A stretch of 64,000 nt of DNA. Source: Lineus longissimus (lineage: Eukaryota; Nemertea; Pilidiophora; Heteronemertea; Lineidae). The notes beneath the pieces were generated by a model. It was given only the letters and a program-made list of their open reading frames with translations. It was not told where the DNA came from and made no database searches. The stretch is taken from positions 13,728,953-13,792,952 of the forward strand of contig NC_088324.1 in assembly GCF_910592395.1 (NCBI RefSeq), written 5' to 3'. Of this stretch, positions 11,740-21,973 are shown piece by piece (the stretch's first letter is position 1; every line of letters starts with the position of its first letter). Both the position numbers and the translations under genes were made by a program.

Positions 11740-14130
11740 GGATGTCTCAGAAAATGATTTTTTCAGCCTTGTAATCAAGGACCGATATGGAGACATTGTC
11801 CCAACCGAGCTCTGTCTCACCAATTGAACATACTGTTGCTCTATATTGGATGTCTCAAAAAAGTATCTGTGAAGCCTTTGGAGCCAGGCATGCCGCAGAC
11901 ATCGTCACAACCTAGCACTGAAACTCTCCCTGGTCGACACCTATTCAGTCCATTTCGTCATCATGATCATCTTCCCTCGATGGCGACAGGACGAGGCCGG
12001 TCCGTAGTGCACGCAGGTCTGGCAGTGCTGCAAACTTCCTATACATGAGGATCTATAAGGCCGAGCTCGTGAACAACACGGAGTCCGACATGGAGACATC
12101 GTCACAACCTAGCACTGATTGCCTTCCTATGTACGGAATGTCTCAGAAAAGGATCAAGGACTTGTTAACCAATGACCTGACATGAAGACATCGTCACAAC
12201 CTTGTTCGGTCGCACCTGTTGAACATACTGTAACGGTCTGCCGTGTTTTACGGTGTGCATTAGAAAAGAGGTAAGACCTCGCGAGCGCCTGACTGAGGAC
12301 ATCGTCAAAGCCTCACTCTTTCTTCAAAATGCAATCAAGATTTCATTCTGTCGCTTCAGGTGGCCATGGACAAACTGTTACTGTCGTCCGTGCTATATCG
12401 GATGTCTCTGAAAATGATCTATAAAGCCTGTGTAAACGGCAAGGGTCCAACATGGAGACATTGACACAATCTATGTCTGCACCAGTTTGCATTTGGCTGT
12501 ACTGTCTTCCTTGCTTTAGGATGTCGGTTTGTTGCTTCAGTTGGATATACATTTGTACTGCTGCAGTCTTCATTTTTACAAACCGGGTATCTCAGTGAAT
12601 ACTCCGTCGATAAGGGCTTGTAAACCAAGAACCTGGAGACATCGTCACAACCTAGCACTGAAAGCCTCCGCGGTCTTGCAAGTTGGACACTCTTGTCTCT
12701 ACTGTCGTCCTTGCTGTTGCACAGGACGTCTGATAAAAGGGTCTATGAGGTCTTGTCTACCAATGGCCAGACATGGAGACATCGTCACAACAACCTGCTA
12801 GCTCTATCACATCATGCCGTTGGACAGACTTTTGCAAGCTACCGAGCAAGGCAGCGGATAACACATAAGAAGTTCCGTTGCTAGAGGATAGAATCTGTTA
12901 ATTCTCGATGAGGGCCTGACATGGAGACATCGTCACAACCTATCTCTCTCCAAATGGTGGCGCATCTGTTGAAATCTCCGCCTTGCATTGCAATCCAGGG
13001 TGTCTCATAAAACAACATAGAGCGTTTTGGGGGACTGACATCGTCACAACTTAGCTGTGTCTCATCAGTTAGCCAGACTGTGGCAATCTGCAGTGGACTG
13101 GTTGTATCGGAAAGTAATCCGTAAAGCTTTGAGGTCTTGGCATGGAGACAGCTTCTCAACTTAGCTCTCTCTGAACTGCGGGGCATTCGGTTGGAATCTT
13201 GGTCATGTCTTGCCATATACAGGAGATCTCCGAAAACGAAACGGGGAGGCCAAGGGGCTGACATGGAGACATTGTCACAACCAAGCTCTGTCTGATTTGT
13301 TGGGCATTTCTTTTGTATGCGCAGCTCAAAAGTGGATTTAGATAGCCTTGTAAACCTATGGCCTGTCCTAACATCGTCACAACCTATCCCTGTCACACTG
13401 GTATAGTTGGTTATGCTGTCTTCCTCATTTAGGATGTCTCGCTGTTTCTTCAGTTGGACATACTGAGGCAACCGTCATTGATGTATATAGGATGTCTCGA
13501 GAAAGGACCTACAAAGCCTTGTTAACCATGGTCCGCAGCAGCCTCGATGGTCTGACCGGTAAATCTGTTCACATACAGGATGTCTCAAAAATCGGTCTAT
13601 AAAGACTTGTTTACCAATGAGACATCGTCGCAACCTGTCTCTAGCTGCCTCGGGCGTTGGACAGAGTGTTGCAATCTGCCTAGCTATACAGAGTGTCCCA
13701 GAAAATGAATCTGTTAAAGCTGGAGAGCCCGACATGGAGACAGTTCATTCTGATTGTCTGATTCTGAGCGTCAAGGATCTGATCTGAAGACACCGTCACA
13801 ACCTAGCTGTGGTTGATTTTTTGGGCATTGGTGTTGAAATTTACTATCCCACTGAGAAGAGGATCTATAAGGCCTTGTAACCAAGGGTTCAACAGGAAGA
13901 CATCGTCACAACCCATCTATTTCGCATCAGTATAGTTGCTGTTGGCTATGTCTTCATTGTTAAGTAGAGGGTCAGCGCCCGTCCTATCTCATGGACAGAA
14001 CGTTGCAATCTGCCTTTTTATACAGGATGTATCAGAAAAGGATATGGAGAGACACAAGGGCGGCGAGGGACGGATATTATGAAGACATTGTCACAACCTA
14101 GTGCTGTCTGATTTAGAGCTTTTTCAGACA
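11740..14130. repeat. Degenerate tandem array with about 105-150 bp units (array II)
   Basis: Some eighteen copies of the word ACATGGAGACATCGTCACAA recur, for example near 12090, 12773, 12918, 13261, 13893 and 14080. Between them lie related blocks such as GGATGTCTCAGAAAAGGATC, CTATAAAGCCTTGTAACCAA and a TTGGACATACTGTTGCAATC-type word. Spacing is irregular, mostly 105-150 bp with some double-length gaps. On the minus strand the core reads GCDDVSMS and repeats in open frames, including one of 196 codons at 12881-13471, but neighbouring copies fall in different frames. This looks like a repeat effect and not a protein. The array fills the space between the convergent PDZ-DH-PH and PTPA genes. 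Confidence 0.85.
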
Positions 14131-14445
14131 ATGAAGACAGGGGCAAAGGTCTTTGGGGAAAGTACAATATACAATCGTTTTCAGGGTGATCATCTTTGGG
14201 GAGGGGGGTCATACATGTGTGCAAATATCTGGGGAGAACTGTTGCATATTACTTAGTTCTTAGTGGGAAAGAGTAACACAGAATATATCTATAAAAGAAG
14301 CTTTGTTTAATATCAGCCTTTTTAACAAAAATGCCAGTGGTCCATTTACACTGCACGTCAACAACAGAAAACATCATATTAAGTACATCATTCTACACAC
14401 GTTTACAGAAAATTGCTTGTTTGAAGGAGCAAGTCAGTAGAGAAG

Positions 14446-14451
14446 TTTATT
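14446..14451 (-). terminator. Poly(A) signal of PTPA
   Basis: TTTATT on the plus strand is AATAAA on the minus strand, about 390 bp downstream of the PTPA stop codon. The stretch 14452-14840 is its probable 3' UTR and shows no other coding signal. Confidence 0.55.
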
Positions 14452-14840
14452 TCCTTCTGAACGATGAAGAAGGCTCAGATGCATTCAAACTCCACATTGT
14501 CTAATTTTGGGTCCTCCTGTTGGTTTTGAAATGTATCAGTCACTCCCAATCCGCCTTAGCCTTCGAAGTCAATTTGACTTCATACATACTCTGACTCAGG
14601 TTTGGAGAAGGAGCCACATGCCAACTTATCGGCGGTGAATAACAGTCCTAAAGTCTCCTCCTGAAGGATGGATATTAGCAGAACGTGGTGAATTGGCATG
14701 AAGAGACACAGCAGTATCTGAAGCTTACACGTCGCAGGGCTCCCAACTTAGCCTCAGAGAGCTCGCCAGCGGTTATTGCAAAGATCCTAAAGTCATGAGC
14801 TTATCCACCATTGTGTTCTTTCGGTTCATGTATGCGATTC

Positions 14841-17800
14841 TCACGTTAGCGCAGTGACTGGATCGATGGACATCAGTGAGCCAAACAGGACATGTTGTAT
14901 GATGGGGAATTTGGGTAAAACCTGAAAAAGATAAATGTAACCAATTATGCTTGAAACCAACAAATCAGATTGTGGGTCAAGAGTGGGAATCACTCATCAC
15001 AACTGTAAATACGAAATACACACAAGCTCACCTCAGCCTTGTACATCTTGATGAGTCCTCCATTTACTTTTGACCAAAACTGTACACCACTTATTCCCCA
15101 TAACACATTTGAGTGCTCAGAGAAGGGGCCGGTTTTAACCTAAAATAAAACAAAAAAAATTGCACCAAGGGATGATATTTCAAGGTTTCTGGGCTATAAA
15201 GAATGCCTTTTCGCTACTTACAGTATTAATGTGTGCGATGCACTGAAAGAACATGTATTCTTCGACCCACTTCACATTGCGATCTGCTTCAGGGATGTGT
15301 CTCGGCTCAATGGCAGCTTGGTCTAAAATAATGATAATAGGAATAAGAATGAGCAAGACATACTTTCTTTTTCAAAATATCTTAACAATGTACATGCATT
15401 AAGGTTGTTGATTAACCGCAAAGAAGTAACTTGGTCAAGGCAGTACTTCTTGTAATCTCCCTCATCCTTATGAGGACAAAGGCACAACCAGAAGGCAGGA
15501 TAAGATCACTTAAAGAAAGGTATGAACTTGTTGCAGTTACTACTTTTATTAGAGAATCAAAAGAAAGTCCTTTTAAGTTCTGGAAAAGGGAAAGTTTTAT
15601 ACTGTACCCTACCTAATAGCTGAGCACTGCCCCAAACAAATGGTATAAACTGGTAGTCATCAATACTCCATACACCTTGAGATCCGGCTGGCTCCATGTT
15701 GTATGTATTCTGCAGTTTTCTCATGAGAATCACATACCTGCAAAGTAAATGATCTTTTAAAACTATGAGAATACAGATGCAGGCCTCTCAATTACACTTA
15801 AAACTGATGTGTTCCCCAACTGTGGAGGCGGGGTCAAAATTACCAATAAAAAATTCTTTTGTTGACCCTCCTTTTCTGGAGGTTAAAAAAGTAAGATATT
15901 CTCCTTGTACAGCATGAAAAAGAAGACTCTCTTTCAACTTGAAAAATTCAACTCGCCACTACTCCACAAATGTTTTGCTTACTTGTTAAATATATTCAGA
16001 GCTGTAGTACAGTAATCCTCCTTTTTTAAGAATCCTATTTTGTACAAACAGCACAAGAAGAAAATGTAGGCCATCTCGTGACCCGTGCCATAGTCAATTC
16101 TTGTTTTGTTCCCAACACTTTCCACTAGGTACACTGATAATTCCTTCACTGCACTGTCTGGGTACGTCTCTCCAAGCATTCCTTGAACAAGATCTTCTGA
16201 TTTCTGAAAAAAGTAAAAAGGAAAAGAATTACAATGTTGTAGGAAGTACAGGCTTGGGCCCAAAGGTAAATGAGGGTATTTTGTCCATGCTGAACTAATA
16301 TTTGGAGAAAGGTGATGGATATTGAAGATTTAGTTATCCTAAACATATTGCTAGAGGCCGTCTCAAGAAAGTATAAGATCCACTCTCTCAACATCAAATT
16401 TATTTCTGTATTAGTTTTCAGTCCTCCCACAGTATACAAAATCCAGGTTATTCCAGGACTTATAACAAAGTAGTACGGTACTCAACGAAATTCATTTCTA
16501 TTTGTTCCCAGCAAGCAAACTACATTGTATGGCCAAAGTGATCCCCCTACAAAAGCAGTTGATGCCTCGCGTGCTTACCTCTTGTAGTCTCTGAAACCAG
16601 TCTCTGAAAGCTTTATTTCCAAATCTCTGAGGCTGGTCAATGGCTGGAATCTCAGCAATCCATTTATCCATTTCTTCAAGGACTTCAATCACTTTCTTCA
16701 CATTCTGAAATAAATTTGACTTGGTGATAAAACCCAAGCAGTACAAACATATGATATGTCCATATTTACGTCTCCCAATGGCCATGTGGTTATGGTGTCC
16801 GCCTTGTAATTGGAGGGTGGAAGGCTCCGTTCCGATGCAGCCAGTGTTGTGGCTCTCACCGGTTTCCTCCTACAGGTACAAAGAAAGATGAGGCATGACA
16901 CTCTTACTTACATCTGACATGGAGTCTGGAGGTGACTGAGACATCTTCTTGCCCCTCACAGAATCATTCAGTACAGTAATGAATCCCAGAAGGTCATGAT
17001 AAGCCTGAAATAGCAAAGTGAATAGAAATTTGCAGTCCAGCAGAAATCAGATGGTAAGTAGTACAACAAACTCTTGTGTTTCAAGGTTGTTTCCTGAGCA
17101 AAAGAATTCTGTGCACCCAACCCCTGCTTAAAGTCGTCATCTCAGACATCTGGCATTCATAAGAGCAACATTTAGCTTAGTGGTCAACTCTACTGAGAAT
17201 CCAGAATTTATTTGTTTGAATGTACTGGCGAAGAATCTCAGAACTAAAATCCGATTGAAAATATTACCTTTGACTTCTCCCACTTCTGAATATCTGTAAC
17301 ATTCAACACTGCTCGTTGTGGTATGGTGAATGCATGTTTTTCCACATCAACAATCTCTGGGGCTGGATGGCTTCTGGGACCACCTGCAAAAAGAGCAAAT
17401 TTGAAAGAGACAGATTTCAAAGGAAGTCAAGTAAGTAGGATGGATACTGGTAACGAAGACAAACCCTATCCATGTATCCAACATTGAAGGTCTGCTCAAA
17501 ACGGACACTGAGCAATTGGCCTTCACGGTCATTCAATGGTTCCAGAGGCACTGTCTGGTGTACCTGACTGACTGCAAGCCAAAGGCAAAGACCTGATCAA
17601 TCACCACTCACAGGTCTTTTCGATGTTCAATCATGGATGGTCAAATACTTCAGCCTCTTGCCTGGGCTGGGGCTCTGCCTCTATCATATCGACCCAGTCC
17701 AGGCTTGTGGGTGGGTCATTTTCTGGCAATGTGTCCAGTAGTTGGCTGTTCACAACACATTATGTTCACAGTTCAGGATAACTTGGAAATTGGTTACCAA

Positions 17801-18026
17801 TTTTACCGTTGGTGGCAGCACTGCGAATAAAATTATTCGAGTTTTGGACATTCATGGTTGAATTTCCAGCTTATGAAGCAATCGTTTCCGACGAAATTTG
17901 CACAAGACGATTTCCGTAACATATTTTATGAGAGAGAAAAATTATAACCATGAAAAAGCATTAGATATGACAATAATTAATACCTAAACGACCCGGTGGA
18001 CCTCTTTCGAGTTTCGGCAACGCCAT
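14841..18026 (-). CDS. PTPA: Serine/threonine-protein phosphatase 2A activator (PTPA, PPP2R4)
   Basis: Nine exons, all with GT-AG junctions in phase: 17984-18026, 17268-17383, 16912-17004, 16579-16704, 15983-16203, 15613-15737, 15222-15322, 15032-15139 and 14841-14921 (TGA). They encode 337 residues, the usual length of the family. PTPA is a cytosolic and nuclear peptidyl-prolyl isomerase-like factor that, with ATP, brings the PP2A catalytic subunit into its active form. Diagnostic segments are FGNKAFRDW (about 113), ESVGNKTRIDYGTGHE (about 154-169, the nucleotide/PP2A-binding core), MEPAGSQGVW (about 214-223), DDYQFIPFVWGS and MYKAE, with the end GSLMSIDPVT. The ATG at 18026 is supported by the TISU-like context CAAGATGGCG and by alignment of the short N-terminus. 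The gene is divergent from CRAT (169 bp between start codons) and convergent with the PDZ-DH-PH gene. No defects are seen. Confidence 0.97.
16775..16845 (+). repeat. tRNA-derived SINE head in PTPA intron 3
   Basis: An A-box-like TGGCCATGTGGTTATGG at 16779-16795 and a B-box-like GTTCCGATGC at 16829-16838 stand at tRNA spacing. An anticodon-loop-like CTTGTAA lies between them, which would be a Thr-type loop. The sequence continues as non-tRNA DNA rather than an acceptor stem, as in tRNA-derived SINEs. Inserted on the opposite strand to PTPA, between exons 3 and 4. Confidence 0.45.
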
Positions 18027-18195
18027 CTTGGATACTCACACAGCGCATGCTCAGTACCGACCTTGACCTTTCCAACCCAAACAAATGAGCAAAATTAAAT
18101 GCTGATATTTTTAACTTTGGCCTGATTTCTGGGCTCTAATCACGAATTAGTTTTGATAAGCATATGACTAATCTGTTCTGGCATACCTCACAATT
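18027..18195. promoter_or_regulatory. Compact divergent promoter between PTPA and CRAT
   Basis: Only 169 bp separate the two initiator ATGs. No TATA box is seen. The PTPA start is embedded in CAAGATGGCGTT (minus strand, 18030-18019), matching the TISU/YY1 element SAASATGGCGGC except for the last two bases; TISU drives initiation on transcripts with very short leaders. At 18058-18073 the minus strand reads GGAAAGGTCAAGGTCG, two adjacent nuclear-receptor half-sites including an ERR/SF-1-type TCAAGGTC. ERR-type control of an acetyl-carnitine gene would make metabolic sense, but that is inference. Confidence 0.75.
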
Positions 18196-21100
18196 ATGCT
18201 ACGCCACCTGACACTTAAAATGGTGAGTTGATCTTGTTGTATGCAGTGAAAATGTTCAACCCCATGTCGAATTACATCCACATCCAGGACCATCCATTAT
18301 CATTCATGATACAAAGTGGCTATTCTTACGACTAGTCGTAACTTAGGATTTATGCGATTTCAGAGATTAAACTGAGGATCTAGGGAGATAAGACTAGTGT
18401 AAAGGAAGGGTTAGGGTTAGGGTTGGCGCTAGGAGTAAGTGTTAGGGTCAGGGTTAGGATTATTTAAGGCCCAAAAAGGTGAAAATGATCGTCGTAAGAA
18501 TAACCAGTAGTTTGTATGTAAAATGCATTAGGGATCGTCGTAAGAATAGCCGGGGCCTTCATGATATACTTGACAGTAACACAATCGGTCATGTCAGTCA
18601 ATAACCTAGGTCTGGGGTGGGCCTTTTAGCCAGACTGACTAGATAAACTTCTTACTCTTTCAGGTCAAACACAGCAGAAACATCCGTGGGACAGTAGAGA
18701 AGTTTTCCAGTGATCTCCTGAGTCCAGTGAAAGGAACAAAGACTGACCATCCAGCGCGGATGCTTGCCCTACAGAAGACAATGCCACAGCTTCCAGTTCC
18801 TGCCCTGAATCAGACTCTAGAGAAATATCTGATTGCCCTCAAGCCGCTGTTGAGTGAAGAGGAATATGTGGAAACTGAAAAAGTGAGATTTTTTTCGAAA
18901 TATTATGGTGCTGTTTAAAAGTGCAAAGCGTGTGCCCGATGGTAATTAAATTGTGACCAAGACTCCTCCAAAGTATACTTGTGTAGTAAATCTACAGAAG
19001 ACACAACAATACACTAGAGTTTTTAGTTCTTTGCAAATTAACAGGTGGGCAATCTCTTCTGAAAATAATTAATTCTCACCTTTCAAAAATCATCATCTGA
19101 TATTCCTTTCAGATTGTTAAGAAGTTTGGGTTGCCTGGTTACATCGGGCGTCAGTTACAAGTGATGCTGGAAAACAGAGCTGCTGAAAAAACGAACTGGG
19201 TGAGTGCTTGGATCGGATATAGAAGTTATACTTTCCACCACCGATTAATTTGAAAATAATCCACTCACTATTGCTTGTGGCATAATCAAGAGCATTGTAC
19301 ACTCATAATTTCAGCTAGATGAATGGTGGCTAGATAAAGCCTATCTTGAGGGACGGATGCCTGTTGTGGTTCACTCCAGTCCCGCCCTGATTCTTCCAGC
19401 TCAAGACTACAGTGGCATCCAGGGACAGATCAGATATGCTTCAAAGTTGTTGTCTGGAATCCTAGATTACAAAACCATGATAGATGAGTATGTATTATTG
19501 GATTAGAATTCTTCTTCTATAGTTTTTTAGAAAAATATAATTGTGCTTTTGTAGGTAATGATATGGTTTGAATCAAAGAATGTGACCTGTGCAAAAAGAT
19601 TTGGAAACAAATTTCTATTTTCGATGTCATGATGTAAATAACACAATTAGCCATTTAGTGGAGGATTAGAACACTGTATCTTACATACACCACCTTTCTC
19701 AACATAATCCTCCTCCTTCCAGTGGTACATTACCCATCCAATATCATGGAAAAGACCCCAAGTGTATGAAACAATACTACCTCGTGCTGAACTCGTGCCG
19801 AATCCCCGGGAAAGGACGTGACTCGGTCTTCAGCCATCCAGCCAATGATCCTTACAGACCCAAACATATCATAGTCATCCATAATAACCATGTGAGTCAT
19901 TCAGGTATACATGTACATGTTTTATCCCTCGAAATATTTTAAAATGATGTGCAAGGTGTATTATTTCACTGAAAAATTTGACTTAGTAGTAGTCTGTATC
20001 TACTGTTTCTTTTGCAAGAGTGATATGGTAACTCAATACAGTGGAACTGGTGAGAAGACAAATCACTGTAGAGTTGATTTGATTTTGTTGTGATATCTGC
20101 TCGAAACCTTTTTACATTTTCTTTCAGATCTTTTCCTTGGATGTGTATGGTAAAAATGGCGAAAGATTAAATACTCTCCAGCTGTTTAAACAACTAGAGA
20201 GAGTTGTAGGCGAGTCTGCCCATCTAACGACACCGCTAGGCCTCCTCACGTCAGAATCCAGGCCGGTGTGGGCTCAGGCTTATAAGCAGTTAATGAAGAG
20301 TAAGTGTAAAGTTTAGAGGAGAGTCCCTGTGAGGAAATCGTTGGCTGCGTAAACAGTATTGAGTGATTTGTTAGAGAGGAGAAAACCGGTGCTTTTGAGG
20401 TAACCTGTGTTATGCAAAAGAAATCTGCCCCCTTTGATGTCAAAGGTTCCAACTGAATCAAGAATCATTAAGTGGTTGCAACAGTGTTAAATGCCCACGA
20501 AGGGTGAAGGTAGAAGGAAGAAGAAATGATAGAAGTTCCCTGTGTGAGATGATGGTTGTTTTTTGTGCCTCCTTGTACATTGTTGTCGATAAATTTGCAA
20601 TTTTTTTCACGCAATATTTTTTCAGAAAAAATAAACAAGAGGTCGTTGGAAGAGATCCAAAAGAGTATATTGGTGCTATGTTTGGACCAGCCGATGCTAC
20701 ATACAGCTGATGGGGGTGCTAGGGCCGATCTGTGTGCAGGCCAGATGATCCACGGAGGTGGTAGCAAGTGGAATAGTGGCAATAGGTGGTTTGACAAGAC
20801 ATTACAGGTAAGGCTCATTCAAAACTATGATGCTTGATGGACTGGGTTTTTTTCTAACAATAACAACAACTTTTAACAACTTCTTTCACTATTTTAGATG
20901 ATTGTCGGGGCTGATGGAGCCGTTGGCTGTCTCTACGAACACGCACTGGCCGAGGGACCTCCCATTGTGTCAATACTTGATCACACTCTAGATTACATGT
21001 AAGTAAAAAAGGTGCCCTTCTTCGCTCATTGTCTCGGGTTAAGGAGGCTATGGGTTTTGATATAATGTAGACTGCACCGTAGACCAGAGTTGAATTATTG

Positions 21101-21938
21101 ACTGTAGTGTCCTATGACACAGGCCATTACTGAAGGGCTTGGTGCTGTTAACAAAAATATGTAATTGCTAGCAAAGTGGGAACTCCTTCACTGTTGAATC
21201 ACGTCATAAAATCCTAAATATTTTGCCTTCGGCTAAATTTCTGTATGCTTTTATGTGTCAATCTTGTTCTTATTGCAGTGCCAAAGGTCCATCTACGAGA
21301 CTTCTACCCGCAACCAGCATTACTCCTCCAAGAAAGTTACAATTTGACATCCCAGCTAGTGTTATGGCTGATATTGAAGGTGCCAAGGAAAACATTGACT
21401 CGTAAGTTAAAGTTGACAGATATAGCTCAATTGGTTCCCAGGGACTGCTGTGAGCTCAGTGAAATATTGACTAGAGGAATGACTCATTATGTACTGGACT
21501 TTTTCTCCCTCAGTAGTTTTAAAGGCCGATGTTGTGGATGTGCAAACCACAAGTATAATATGACAAAGGGGCAAAAGGGCTCAGACTCGGAGCTTTTGTA
21601 AGTTGATTGTCCACGAAATGGATAGCTTGCACAATTGAGTTTAGGAGCTGATGTTGTGGTGTAGTTTAATGTTGTGTCTTGCTCAGCAAGTGAGACATGT
21701 AATTGTCACATAGACATCACCGTCTGTGTGTTGTGTAGAAGTGAATTTGTTGCCTCCGATATTTCAGACTAGTTGAAGACTTGGATCTTTCGACCAACAT
21801 CTTCAAATCATTTGGCAAGAATTTTGTCAAATCGCAGAGATTGAGCCCGGATGCATTTATTCAGTTGTCTTTCCAGCTTGCATACTTTCGGTAAGTGTGA
21901 GGGTCCTTTTCCACAAATACGAATTTCTTATGATCAAG

Positions 21939-21973
<35 letters not shown>

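Noticed and set aside
12881-13471. 196-codon minus frame with repeated GCDDVSMS words
   Set aside because: It is a reading of the tandem repeat; adjacent units put the same word in other frames, and no splice or start context supports a gene.
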